Shown: piece by piece, positions 36,251-48,766 of the stretch
Layout of the letters: each line of letters starts with the position of its first letter
Position numbering within the stretch: the first letter of the stretch is position 1
Assembly (NCBI GenBank): GCA_963932465.1
Contig: CAWVRF010001061.1
Coordinates: forward strand, 372,001 to 436,000
From: Maratus speciosus
Taxonomy: Eukaryota > Arthropoda > Arachnida > Araneae > Salticidae
Direction: 5' to 3'
Length of the DNA: 64,000 nucleotides
The notes under the pieces: model-generated
Database searches by the model: none
Told to the model about the DNA's origin: nothing
Seen by the model: the letters and a program-made list of their open reading frames with translations, nothing else
Program-made: the position numbers and the translations under genes

Positions 36251-36576
36251 AATTAATTAATTAAAATTCAATTAATTAATTAATATTTGAAAAAAACTAT
36301 ATTAACATCAATTGTCATCCAGTACAAGTTCAAAAAAATTTATTTCAACTTGATAGGATGAATAATGAGTATTTTATTAACGATTGAAAATTTGAACAAG
36401 ATAAATATATAAATATAAATAAATATATAAATAAATAAATATAGGGAGAGTGTGAACTAATAGTAGGAATTGAAAAAAGAAACTATCAAATAATAAAATC
36501 ACTCAAACAAAAAATTATCCATAAATTTATTTTGAAAAGAACAAAGTTGTATATAAAAAAATCTTTCCAAAGTATA

Positions 36577-37685
36577 TAGGGAAGACTGGGGAAAGTTGAC
36601 CATAGGGCAGGTATGACCCATTCTTCAGTTTTCATATTTAAAAGAATTTTGCCAATAAGTGGTAACCAAAGCTACTGAAATGTTCAAACAATAGTCTTTG
36701 TTTCATGCAGATAATTGAAACTGGTGTAAAATCAATTGTGAAATGTTTTCAGCTTAAAAAGTGTATTTTTAGAAACATTTTGTAACATTTTTACAGATAA
36801 AATATATCGTAGAAATTTAAGTAAGTAGGGTTTAAAGAATGCAGAAATATTGACCTTTCATTCCAGGCATAAAGACTGTACAGCAAATTAGGCTAAACAT
36901 AGCCATGTGCTATATTTAAAAAAAGTAGTTATGTGGGGAGACTTGACCCAATCAATGTAAGGAAGGGTTGCCCAGATCGTCTAAACTCCCTTAATTAAGT
37001 GTTTTTGGAATTTTTTTTATTATGCACTGTACATAATGAAGAGTTAATGGTTACATATGTAAAGTAATGTAAATTTATTCTGTAAAGCTATAGTAAAATG
37101 CAGTGATAGTAAGGACAATGTTTAAAATTGATTAAAGGGAGATGCGAAAAATTGCTATAGAAGGAAGAAAAAATTTAATGAAAAATAAATTAGAAAATTG
37201 ATAGGTAATTTTATTTCCTTTAAGTAGTGCCCATATTATAGATAAATAAAAAGATTGGAAAATACTAGAAAGAATGAAAGAAGCAGGCTTGAGAAATTTT
37301 CAGTGTTCATGCCTCTTCAAAAATAACATAACATTGATCAAAACATTTTAGACAAATATGCAGATAAATTTCACGAAGATGAACACAATGAGATGAAGTG
37401 AAATTATGAGGCAACTAGTATTGCCAGGTCGAGTGTCATAAAAAGTGGGTGTTTAAAACGGAATTTTTCTTTTGTTCCTTGAATTCTGTCTAAGCAGAAA
37501 CAATTTTTAATAATAATTAAACCATGTAACATAAAGTTACACTGCCTTATTTTAAGCAGATTTCATTTCCCTTAACAAATATTTCAATATAAAATGGGTC
37601 ATGATTAAAATCAATTTTCTCATAATTAAAATCAATCATTTTTCTAGTTTCTTATATATTGCAGTTATTCCGCAATTTTATTTTT
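36577..37685. mobile_element. Left part of a GGGGAGACTGGGG-tipped TIR element
   Basis: Begins TATAGGGAAGACTGGGGAAA at 36577. The inverted form (CTTCCCCAGTCTCCCCTATA) is at about 47729-47748. GACCCA/TTGACC words recur inside (36598, 36615, 36943). It probably represents one old element split by the nest at 37.7-47.6 kb, but continuity cannot be proven by eye. Confidence 0.5.
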
Positions 37686-38342
37686 ATTGTCTGAGCGAAG
37701 CGAAGTCTAATACACAGCATAATATTACTTTCCGGCCACATACAGCTACGATGGATATTAACGCCATGGCCTACTAAAAGAATGCCTAATAAAAACCTTT
37801 CGTCCAGCATAACTCAAAAAATATTTGTTGGATTTCGTTTCTGATTGCACCAGAAGGTTCCTATGAGGGTAACCTACTGAATCACTATCAGAACTATCAA
37901 AAATAAGTTACAAACCGTTTAAAAATTATATTAAAAATCTGATAAAAAAGCATAATTTATCTACATACGTCACGGAAATTTAGCGTACGTCATTTTCACG
38001 GGTTGGATGTTTTCGTAGAAAATCGGATTACAGCACATGGAGCAAAGAAAATATGCACGCACTAATATTATACTATAATAAAACCTATTTAAACAGGAAA
38101 ATAAATATGGATTGTTTTTCTATTAAAAAAAAAAACCCCGAAATATCTTAGTATTTGATATTTTGCGACAATCTCTGTAACATAATTTTTCTATCACCTT
38201 TTTTTATTTTTTTTTTTATAGTATTTTAAATGAAACTAGATGGAACCCGTCAAAACTTGATGGCAAACAAATTGATAGTAACATATTAAAATAAAAAGCA
38301 CTCCTTGGTTATCTCGTCGGCCAAAAATGTATCACCAAACTA
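37686..38342 (+). repeat. Dispersed repeat Q, copy 2
   Basis: Similar to 8669-9372 in order and orientation; ends where the Helitron at 38343 begins. Confidence 0.6.
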
Positions 38343-39160
38343 TCTATATTATAAAGGACAAACATATCTGTGCGTAACGCATACGCCATTTTGCGAATGG
38401 CAACACTTTGAAATTTGAAATGAAATTTTGGTTTTGCAATTTTCTCTACTGCAAATTTTTAAACTTCTAAACATCGTACAATTTAAATTTTTACACCGTC
38501 GTATAAGGAAAAATATGCTCTTTTAAATGCAATTTCTTTGAAAGCATTATCTCAATTAATTTTTGAGATATTAATTTTTTTGCAGTTTTTAATACCATTT
38601 TTCTTATCGTGGCAACAAAAGTAGCTCATTTTTATTGAAAGTCACTGAAAGTAAACGGAAAATAGTTGAAAAAAGGATATACTGTATCTTTTTGTTGCCA
38701 TTTCTCATAAAACCTGAAAAAATAGTTGGATATAAAATATGGGCTATGTCAAGAATATTGTCAGTTATTCCGTGGTAATGACGTCATATGCACACTTTTC
38801 TATAGACGAAGTTTAAGATTGGGTTGTAAAAGTAGATTGCTTTAGCGGATGCAAATGACGTCATTTTATAAAAAAGCGTGTATTTTAATTCTTAAACCTG
38901 AATTATGTTTTGTAGAAGTGCATCATTTTCACAGCCCAGCTGCTTTGAAACTCTTCACAGGTGAAAATGCTTCACTTTTGAAAATAATTTAATCGAAAGC
39001 ACACTCTGATAAACGCAATGTTTTACAAAAATGTAGAATGTCTTTATAAAAAAGAGGTGACATGCAAATAATAGCGATTTATATTACAGAAATTGATGAT
39101 TCTCGCCTGGATGGATTTGCTTCGCCGAGTTAGACAAGCAAGCAAATAATTCGTGTTTTA
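38343..39160 (+). mobile_element. Helitron family 3, 5' part
   Basis: A^TCTATATTATAAAGGACAAA at 38343, the same 5' tip as the complete copy at 42474, with continued similarity (GTGCGTAACGC, TTTTGCGAATGGCAA). I do not find its hairpin and CTAG end; the right limit is a guess. Confidence 0.6.
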
Positions 39161-40179
39161 AAATAATGTCGTGTTCCTGAAGTTTTTGTCAAAAATTCTC
39201 TCGAATAATAAAATTTTAATGCTATTCTTTAGGACATTCTACTATAATTTTATCAAAATAACATAATTTGCTTAATTTAATTTTCCCTAATTTTATATCC
39301 TTATAATATTATAAATGTCAATGTGTGTCCGAATGTTTGAATGAAGTCAGCATCTAAACGAATGAATTAATGCTTTTGTATTTTTGGATATAGATGGATT
39401 ACAACCCGGAAATGAACATAGACTATGTTTAATTTGTTTTATTCAAATATTTTGCTTAATAATCCAAAATTTCATTATTTTTCATACACATTGAATTGAC
39501 ATTTTTCCGATAAAATTTAACCCTCTTCCTTTTTTCGTTGCCAAAAAATAAAAACTTAGAATAATAATTTAATTTCTAATTGAAAGATTAAAATGGAAAT
39601 TTTCAAGTATTTTTAATAATACAAGGGACATGAATTTTGAGTAAGTGCGGAAAGAAGGAAAATGTGACGTCATATATGGAAAATATAAAACGGATATGCT
39701 TAGATGTTGAAATAAAATGAGATTGTGTTATGATATTAATTCTTATTATTTAAAGAAAATTGTTATCATGGCTTACGGTTTATCGTCTGCGCACGGTTAA
39801 CACAAAGATTTAAATTTCAATTTAAAATTAAAAATAAAAACTTTTGAAGAGCAAATGGATAGCAAATGTCAATAATATGTACAGTAAAATTATCAATGTC
39901 GAAAATGATGTAATGATTAGCAGGAAATATGTATTTTCATTCTTAAAAAGTAAAAAATTAACTAGATAGAAAGGTTATGTTCGGTAATCGGGTTCGTAAT
40001 CAATTTGCTTTTTTTAGAGAAAGAAATTAGGTGCAAAAGTAAATACATTGTTGGAAATAAGTTTGTTTTTTGTGTGGTAAAGACAATAATATTCCAGATG
40101 ACCAATTCTTCGCCCACCTTTGATTACAAGTATGATTGTAAAATATGTAAAACAGTATCATCCGATAATTTTCTTGGCG

Positions 40180-40487
40180 CAGATGCCATATACGCACTTG
40201 GTTTGGCGCGATCTGTTTTTGATACCAATTTGGAGAAAACATCGTTTTCGAATACCAGTTACATGTATATTTTTAAATTATGTTCTATTACTTAAAAAAG
40301 GAAATAACAATAAATAAAAAAAAGTGTCAATAAGAACTATAGAATAAAGCAATTTATATAATTTTAGAAGAAAATTAAAGTAAATAAACTATTTATTAAT
40401 AAATAAACAACGATAGCTGGGTTACCATGTCAAGCAAAATAATCTATGTTGGCGACAATTAGGTACCCCGGTGCGTATATGACATCT
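40180..40487. mobile_element. TIR MITE, relative of 19757-20085
   Basis: Left end CAGATGCCATATACGCAC, right end inverted AGATGTCATATACGCACC. The interior shares CGAATACCAGTTAC, GGAAATAACAATAAATAAAA and TATTTATTAATAAATAAACA with the other copy. Confidence 0.75.
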
Positions 40488-40593
40488 TTGCCATTTTCTT
40501 ATTACTTCATGATATAAACAGACATCCTGGTTCAGCGTATAAACCTAAGTTATGTCAATGACCTTATAATAAAGAAATACCTTAAATTACTTA

Positions 40594-41462
40594 CTAGCCG
40601 TCCTTGGCGACCAGTTTGGTCTCCCTTAAAATTTATGTTTGGGAAAGCATGCTAAGCATTGTATCCTGTTACTTTTATTCATAATTTAATTTACTTGGAC
40701 TGCCTTAACCCTCTCGCTGCGCAACCCGAGATTTCCTCGGGCAACATAAAAGTAGCAAAATTTGCGCAATCCGAGATTTCCTTGGGGATTCATTTTTTCC
40801 ACTGGCGACTATTTTTTATTTCAACTCGGACCACTTTTTAAATACAAAAAAATTCATATAGACTTTAACAACATCTACAAGAGAAATATGCTAGAAAATT
40901 GATTTTCTTACAAAAGTGGTGTGAGACTATAAAAGTAGTCTCCATTGACGGTCCTGATTTCGCCTAATTTCTAATATCATATCCCATTTAAGATCTTGAA
41001 TTCTTTTACAAAAAATGTTTACATATTTAAACTGTAAGCTATATATAGATTTGAAATATGTAATAAAAAAAATGCGTGATTTTTGAACCTATTTTGATTT
41101 TTAAAAAATACGCAGCGAGAAGGTTAAATATAATTAATATAATCCCTTAAGCTAATATTAGTTTTTGTTGCATTAAAATATCTCAATTTGTTGGTTTTCT
41201 GTAAGCAAGTAAACCCTATTGGTTTACAATGGAAGTCTATGGGAATTTGGCGAATTATTACAGATATCGCCAAGTTCGCGTCACTTTTGGTGGCAGAATA
41301 CGGTCCCCTACGGATACCCCCCTTATAGGAATAGAGATGCATTAAATGCTGTTCAATAACCAATGTGATGCGTTTCATTTGGGCGTTGTCATTAAACAAT
41401 TAACAAATAATTGCGATTTATGTGCCACGTACGATAGCGTAATATATATTTAGATATATAGA
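40594..41462 (-). mobile_element. Helitron family 2, 869 bp including a nested MITE
   Basis: Minus strand: 5' TCTATATATCTAAATATATA at 41462 and below, then ACGCTATCGTACGTGGC. 3' hairpin GACCA-AAC-TGGTC, spacer, CTAG^T (40594-40597). The last 60 bp are those of family 1, while the 5' end differs, so the families share a 3' end. A piggyBac-like MITE sits at 40709-41123. Confidence 0.85.
40709..41123. mobile_element. piggyBac-like MITE, 415 bp, TTAA target duplication
   Basis: TIRs CCCTCTCGCTGCGCA and, inverted, CCTTCTCGCTGCGTA, flanked by TTAA at 40705-40708 and 41124-41127. The Helitron copy at 44062-44574 has a single TTAA (44460-44463) at the same place, an empty site. No transposase. Confidence 0.9.
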
Positions 41463-41597
41463 TTGTTTCTTATAAAATGTGATAAACAATTGGTTTATTA
41501 TATATTTTTTTAATTATCGGAAGGGAAATGTTTTGTTTAATTAATTCAATTCTTCTTTTTATGTTACGTGAACGACGTCACGGGTAACAGCTAGTAA

Positions 41598-42473
41598 TCT
41601 ATATATTTAAAACACAAGTGTGTTTTTTAGTCATCTGCCCTGATCTTTCTGCTGAACCAGTTTTACTAATATATATTTTTTTAAACTGAAAGCTCTTCCT
41701 TTGTAGATGAGGTCGCACTATCAGTTTATTTTTAAATATCCCCACTTTTATATTTTAATTTTAAAAGCATTTTATAAAATTTCTTCAAAATGATGAAAAT
41801 TAGATAGCTTTCATTGCTGCAGACAAGAGAGAAATAATGAGATATTTTAAACTTTATTCATGCTATTTTCTGATAAAAAAAAATTCAAAATTGTTGATAA
41901 AAATTGTTGTATAGGGTTTAGTGGCGCAAAATTCCATTAGGAGCAGAATATTATATTAGGGGCATAATAACGGAAAATGACATACTGCTTTTGAAAACAC
42001 GCATTTTTCCTCATAAATTTTCTATAGTGATTTTCCTTCTGCATGTGTACTAATACTAAGTTTCAGACACTAGGCGAAATGCTTTTTTAAGTGAAAATGA
42101 AGTCATATTTAAATGAAAACGATCATTTTCTTAGATAAAACTAAGCCTTTTAACACAAATACGTCTGAAAACCATAAATTACGGAAATTTTTACTCTCCA
42201 GAATTGAGATTAGAATCTCAAATAAAGAGTGCGTCTGTTCACATAAAAGATGTTGCTGGCAATCTTGACTTCAAGTTTCGAGTTAAAATGATTTTTAAAT
42301 GATCAAACAAAATACAATTTTTTTAAAAATGATGAATATGGATATGAGAAGTGCGTATACAAATTTTGAGAAGGTGAAAATTGCTGTTTTCATTCCGGAA
42401 ATCCAAGCATAAGAGCCTCAATTGTTAACCACATCCTAATAACTGATCTTTATTATATTTTATTGATTATGTA
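41598..42473 (+). mobile_element. Possible Helitron 5' end
   Basis: A^TCTATATATTTAAAACACAA begins 3 bp after the CTAG^T at 41594. No 3' end found; 42474 starts another Helitron. Open frames are short and unrecognised. Confidence 0.4.
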
Positions 42474-43560
42474 TCTATATTATAAAGAACAAACGTATCT
42501 GTGCGTAACGCTGACGTCATTTTGCGAATGGCAATACTTCACGATCAAATTTTGGTCTTGAAATTTTCGCTACTGCATTTTTTCAATCTTCTGACAATCG
42601 TACATTTTCAATTTTTGTCACATAGGGAAATAAATGTACTTTCAAATGCAATTTGTTTAAAAACTGTATTCATTGACTGATGTATTATATTTTCTAAAAT
42701 AATTTTTAAGCATGATTTTTTTTTAAAGTTTATCTATCACGCGCCGGTTTCAATACATAAAATAATAAACGTTTTGCACATAAAGCAACAAACATTTTTC
42801 AGTATTTGTTTCTGACTATGTTTGCATAATGAAATTAATACTTCCTTTATAAGCAAATAAAAGAATAATATTAAAAACCCACCAAACTAACATATTTGTG
42901 AAAGACAAATTAACGAAATTAATACTTCTTTTATAAACAAATAAAAGAATAATATTGAAAAAACACAAATCTGACATATTTGTAATCGTACAATTTAAAT
43001 TTTTAGATCACCAAATTGGATTTTTTAAAAAAATAGAATTTGTTTGCAAAGTTCATCGCAGTTTACTGGTTGTCTATGGTTTTAAAAACAATTTTAAAGC
43101 ATGAAATATTTTTAAATTTATCTATATCGCGCGGAGCTCGATTACGAAAGATTAATCCGTTTGCCCTTTAAATAAAATAAAGAGTTCATCATTTTCTTAC
43201 GGCTAATTAAAATAAAAAAAGCTTTCCCTATGAATAAATAAATAAAATAACATAAATAAAACACAAATTTACCAGACATGTATAAGCTCTGAAATTATCA
43301 GAATATAAAAGGATGCCATAAGTAGTAAAGTCGTGGCAAATAACTCTTAGCATGCGGCTAATAAGAAAATATCGCTTTTGATAAATTTCAAAAATGCATT
43401 TGATTGTGTAATTCGTATTTTCCATATGAAAAATGCTTTTTTAATGTAAGTGGTCAATCTAAAAAATTTATTGCATATAAAAAAATTGTTAGTTTTCAAA
43501 AAAAAAAAAGTGTTTTCACCTATATTCTTTAACCCGGGAAGCCCTGGTACGATCACCTAG
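42474..43560 (+). mobile_element. Helitron family 3, complete, 1087 bp
   Basis: A^TCTATATTATAAAGAAC at 42474. At the 3' end, hairpin ACCCGGG-AAG-CCCTGGT (one mismatch), 8 nt, CTAG^T (43557-43560). A direct repeat near 42835-42975 (AAATTAATACTTC, AAGAATAATATT) lies inside. No coding. Confidence 0.83.
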
Positions 43561-44061
43561 TAAGATTAAACGCCAATAATGGTTGATCACAAATGTCACA
43601 TTCACCTGACTTTAAGCAAGTTACACGTGTTTACTCATCAAGCGACTTTTATTTCGACGTTTTATTTGTAATTTTATTAACGTTATACTAATTTACTTGT
43701 TCTTTCGTTATTTAAAATACAAATTATGCCAATTTGTATCATTTGGTGAGTGGTTTGGCGATTTATATAATTTGGCGAAATTGGTCGTCGGGATAACTAA
43801 GTAGTACCAAAAAAACTTCTTTAAACTGTTTAACTTTACTTTTGTAACCTTTTGTTAACTGAAAACTTTAAAATGTTAGAAATTTTTAAAGAATAATTCT
43901 TAGGAAAAATGGAAATAAAGTAGGAATTGTTAGAAGTTGGATCATAAATATCTGAATTTGCTAAAATCAAGATGAGTTCGATAGGTGGAAAAGCACACTT
44001 GCTCCGAAGTCAGACAGCGACAATCATGCATCACCTTTTTTTAGCATAGTGTTGGTAAATG
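43561..44061. other. No gene; contains inverted piece of repeat Q
   Basis: 43735-43803 matches 9285-9365 in reverse (TATAATTTGGCGAAATTGGT). The rest is featureless. Confidence 0.5.
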
Positions 44062-44574
44062 AAATATATATATATATATATTACGCTATCGTACGTGGCT
44101 CAGAAATCGCAATTATTTGTTAGTTGTTTAATGGCAACGCCCGAATGCCTTGATGAAACGCACCTCATTGGTTATTGAAAAGCATTTAATGCATTGCCAT
44201 ACCTATAAGGGAGATCCTGTTCTGTCGCCAAATGGAGTCAAGTTTGTCGCCAACTGGGCGATATATCGCCAAATTAATGGCGTCCAAAATAAGTCGCCAA
44301 AAGTGACGTCATCTTGGTGATATCTCTCATATTTCGTCAAGTTTTCATAGACGTCCATTTTAAACCAATAGGGGTTACTTGCTTGCAGAAAATCAATAAA
44401 TTGAGATATTTTAATGAAACAAAAACTAATATTAGCTCAAGGGATTTTATTAATTATTTTTAAGGGAGTCCAAGTAAATTAAATTATGAATAAAAGTAAC
44501 ATGATACAATACTTAGCAGGCTTTCCCAGACATAAATTTTAGGGGAGACCAAACTGGTCGCCAAGGGCGTTTAG
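44062..44574 (+). mobile_element. Helitron family 2, about 513 bp, without the MITE
   Basis: Begins in an eroded TATATATA tip before TTACGCTATCGTACGTGGC. Ends with hairpin GACCA-AAC-TGGTC and a mutated TTAG^T. It is the MITE-free counterpart of 40594-41462. Confidence 0.8.
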
Positions 44575-44800
44575 TAGTGATTTAAATTTCTTTGAATTGA
44601 AGAAAATGCAGGTATGCATCAAATAAACAAAATAAATCAAATAATTACCAGATGATATAAGCGACTAATGAAAATGAAATTGAAGAAGTATTAAACTGGT
44701 TTATGTATGTATTTTAATAAATACATCTGCTAAGACGTATTAAATAAATTGTTTATGTTTTTATATAATCAAAGTTAAACGGCTCCTTTATCTACGTGTA

Positions 44801-47625
44801 TGCTAATATTATAAAGTAATATCGTTTGTGTGTTTTTGGAATTTAATCTCTGAAATTACCTAGCTGATTTAATAAATGATGGTTTGAAAATGCTGGTGAC
44901 CATCTCTGCTCCAACAAAGACTGTATTTTATGTCGGTACAGCAACCTCCATGGATGCAGGAGCAGAAAAGCGAAAATTTCGAATTCTGAGATATTGTTTG
45001 GGCTAGAAATTTTGTGCGGTGGTTACATTTAATATGTAAATACTCGTTACGAATGCTTTCTACAAGGTTCGAAATTTTAAAGTTAGAAATAAACGTAAAA
45101 CGTTCTGGAAAGTTTCTAAATCACGATTTATTTGGAACTGTTAGAGAAAGTAATTTTGAAATTTCACATGGCTATTTCTTTTAAGTCGTAAATGCCGGTC
45201 AGTTAAAAAAAAATTAAAAGGGTGCACCATAAAAAAAATCTGATCTGCAATTTCTGTGATACTGTTGGGTCTAGAAACTTAAAATTTGGCATGGTAGTAA
45301 CTTATAAGATCTAAATGATCGTTATAGAAAGAATTCAAACTGCAATGCACGCACTAGAACAAGTTCTAAAAAAATCGAAATCAAGAAGACTAATTAAAGC
45401 GGACAAAGTTCAAAAGGTGATCTAAATAACGAAGTATATGGAATTATTAGGAATATAGAGATAAAAATTTGCATGAATGTTGCTTTTCAGGCGTAAATAC
45501 TCGCAATAGAACAATTTCTGAAAAATCGCTATGTAGAAGGGTGTAGGAACAAAAAACTTTCGATTTTTTTCTTCTGTGCCATTGCTGACCAAAAAACTTT
45601 TTATCGGGTTGAAATTTTTGGACGGGATACTTTTAAGATATAAATTGTAAAATGGCTAAAAATTGCTTCTAAAAAATACAAAATTTAAAAAGATGAAGTG
45701 AACGAAAACTGTTTTACATTATCATGCATTTGCATGGTTAGATATAAAAAATTTAAATATTTAATAAAACTACATCCCCCCCCCCCCCCCCACCAAAAAA
45801 AACAACAACTTAAATCCAACAAAACGGGTAGCTACTTATCTAGCATTGGGTAAGTTGTGTAAACATTGAGTAAATGTCGGTATAATATGTCGGTATGAAA
45901 CAGCGAAAAGTTTGCACGAAAGTACTTGTCTATATGTTACTTCTCAGGGCTTTTCTCTCTCTTGCCAAAGACTCTAATAGAGGAAAGTGTCTGTTTAAAT
46001 TTAATATGCAATTTTTTTTCAGCTTCACTAATCTAGAGATTTAATCATAAGGTCATTTTCTCAATTGTAATTAGACGATTTTTTATATAGTAACTTATTC
46101 GGGTAATTTTTTAATCGGGTTAATATTGACGTATTTTAGCTTGCATGATTTGTTGGAAAAATGCGTGCGGATTTGTAAATTACTCGAAATGACATCTTCA
46201 CAGCTCAAAGGTTATGCAGACGAGATATTCCAGATCTCGTGTCATAAATTACGCTGCAGTCAATGCCGATTTGTTTTATTTAATGATGCTAACACGCAAT
46301 ACAGCTCACCTTGTCGAGAATATGTTTGAAAACAAAACATTACAGCGCATGTAGTGCCAGCAGGCACTCATCATTCAAATCCGATTTCATTCGCGTGTTC
46401 ATTCGCATGTGTCATTCGTGTGTGTTAAACACGCGAATGACGCATTGCATGCTTCTGTTGACGTGTGCGGGACTTTGATATATATCTTTTTAAAGAGACA
46501 ATTCCCTAAAATCTTGTGGACCCCCTCATCGCACACATGAAAACAGATATTCAAGAGTATTAACTATTCGAGTGGGCCACACACCAGATAAAAGTCCTTC
46601 ATTCTCTTCAAACATATTTTTTTTGTCGTTTAGAGGTAGTCAAATTAGCGCGGAACATCTGTTTATGTTTTTGACATCATTTCAAGAAATAAAAATTCCG
46701 TTATATTATATTTTAGTGTTTTATTTTCTCTATTCTTTTAATCTATTGCACACTTCCAATTTTATACCCATGCAGGGCTGTCTTGTGTGTTTGCTTTGCC
46801 ATTTTTTTAAAAACAGTATATATAATGTATATAGTGTATACAGTGTATGTTATATTATTATAGTATTTTGTAATTCTACCATTAAATTTGCTCATTTTCA
46901 TCATCTGAATTTGTGACAGGTCTGTTTGGTAAGTATCAGGTTTTTATTTTTCCGCGCGCAATAGTGATTCGAAGGCGGCGCACTGTGCACATTGGAAAGA
47001 GACAGCTTAATGCGCATGCCTCAGTTTTTTTCCACGAACCGTCGGATTTTGATTTCTATCAAAATGACTGAACGGGTTGAAAGAAAGGTACTGCATCAAA
47101 TTTTCTCAAATCTTGGTATCCTGGAAGCAAAACAATTCTGAAGATCCATCAATTCTTCAGCTCATTCATCGCACCTCATTTAGACTTTCTTGGCAAAATG
47201 TGGAATTCCAGTGTTCGCCAAATTCCGTACTCTTCAGACATGACTCCTTGCTACTTCTGGTTGCTTCCGAAATTGAAGGTGCCATTAAAAGGATCCCGTT
47301 TTGAGAGTAGAGATGAGATATACAGAATGGGATGGCGGAGTTGAACACCATTCCAAAAAAAACCTGCCAGAAGTATTTTCTGCAGTGGAAAGAACGGTGG
47401 GCTGAATGTGTGGAGGCGCAAGGAGCCTACCTCGAAATGAATAAGGGTACCAATCCTGTCTGGTAAGTTATGCGTGTTTTTCGTACAAAGGTTGAATATT
47501 TTTCAGACAGGCCACATATTGTCAATTAAAGATAGCATCTCATTTTCTGCTCTTTTCATGAGTTACTATTAAGTCTATGTTCTCAGTAACAACGCTCAAA
47601 CTAATCCCTCTGAGTGAAGTCCTAG
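44801..47625 (+). repeat. Dispersed repeat S, copy 2 (possible Helitron) with insertions
   Basis: Starts TGCTAATATTATAAAGTAAT, resembling a Helitron 5' tip, and ends CCTAGT (47622-47625) like the copy at 20100-21387. About 1.4 kb (46060-47490) has no counterpart in the other copy and contains a mariner fragment. A poly-C tract is at 45777-45791. Confidence 0.5.
47077..47465 (+). pseudogene. mariner transposase C-terminal fragment
   Basis: Broken + strand frames read YSSDMTPCYFWLLPKLKVPL, KGSRFESRDEI, then after a shift WKERWAECVEAQGAYLEMN. This is the end of a mariner transposase: the last catalytic Asp region (normally APCDFWLFP) has D changed to Y. It belongs to a different mariner lineage from the one at 21865. 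There are no TIRs. Confidence 0.8.
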
Positions 47626-47639
47626 TAACTGATTGTATA

Positions 47640-47752
47640 AGTAATAAAATGATATATGAAACTTTATTCTAGGTTCAATATTTAAAAAATAAAAAATCAT
47701 TTTGTAAAAAATGAGCCAATCTTCCCCAGTCTCCCCTATACATATGTAAGTT
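47640..47752. mobile_element. Right end of the GGGGAGACTGGGG-tipped element
   Basis: CTTCCCCAGTCTCCCCTATA near 47729-47748 is the inverse of 36577-36600. It lies directly after the end of repeat S copy 2, as expected if the nest landed inside the element. Confidence 0.5.
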
Positions 47753-48250
47753 AACAAATATCAAAAATAAAATTCATTCAACATATCATCCCTACATTCC
47801 CACTTGTTAATGCGCTTTTCTCTGAGAAGTCAAATCTGTTGTTGATGCAACATTTTTTTAGTAGTCTCATGATGATTTATGTTGTTTCATATAAATTTGT
47901 ATTGAATTCATTCATGTAATTATTATACTGATAATTTTTAATTTGTAACCTCGAACTAAAACATCTGGTATACAACAATTTTTCAAAGATTATTTTTTCC
48001 TAAAATTTATTATTGAAGGTCACCATCATTGTCGTTCATCACGACGAGCGACAAAAGCTGAAATACTTAGATCGCGACATTAAAAGATGTAAGATAACGT
48101 ATTATTGTAAAATTTCTCATTTATTTTATGTAATATCTTAGAACTAGTGCTCTTCAAGATGTTTTAAATATTTTGATCAGCTACGTTGGGAAAAATAAAA
48201 ATTATGATAAACTTTTTGGTCTCGCTTCTATGTCGACACCTCCTGTTTAA

Positions 48251-48762
48251 CCCTTAAATGCCTGGTGTTGCTTTTCGGCAACATACACAATTTAGGCTCT
48301 AAAATACTATTAGAATAATATTGAAGCTATAATGCCTAATATTGCCAATAAAATACATTTTGAAAATATTATTAAATCGATTTTCAGCATGCAGATGGCA
48401 ACACTTGTGCTGTTTAAAATTAAAGATAGATTTATTTTTTCAATTGTTGCTACTTGTTCTTTTTGTTTTGTTTGGAAGCTTGCGAAATACCCTGTTTTGT
48501 CATGCAGTGAGCAAGTAAAATTTATTTCTTATTACAGTTCCTAAAATTCTTGTGTGTTTAATATTATAGAATTTTATCAAGAGAAATTATTTTTTTCAAT
48601 TAAACACCAGTATTGCCGATTAGTAACAAACTATTTTTTAGCCATAAACTATACTTAAAACGAAATATGATTTTTTAAAGTATTTTTCCCATGATTTATT
48701 TAAAAAAATGAAAGCCGAAAGACATTATTACAATGATTTTTGAAAAGTCAGGCATTTAATGG
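48251..48762. mobile_element. piggyBac-like MITE, 512 bp, TTAA target duplication
   Basis: TIRs CCCTTAAATGCCTG and, inverted, CCATTAAATGCCTG, flanked by TTAA at 48247-48250 and 48763-48766. A different family from 40709-41123. The frame at 48332-48544 is inside it and has no known relative. Confidence 0.82.
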
Positions 48763-48766
48763 TTAA

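Larger units (their letters stand above)
39298..41594 (+). mobile_element. Possible composite Helitron
   Basis: 5' candidate A^TCCTTATAATATTATAAATG at 39298. 3' candidate CTAG^T at 41591-41594 preceded by a bulged stem (GTTACGTGA...TCACGGGTAAC). It contains the MITE at 40180 and the family 2 Helitron at 40594. The 3' spacer of 2 nt is shorter than usual. Confidence 0.45.

Noticed and set aside
46572..46916. 114-codon + strand ORF with a hydrophobic stretch
   Set aside because: AT-driven composition, no splice context, no recognisable family, and it lies in an insertion within a repeat.
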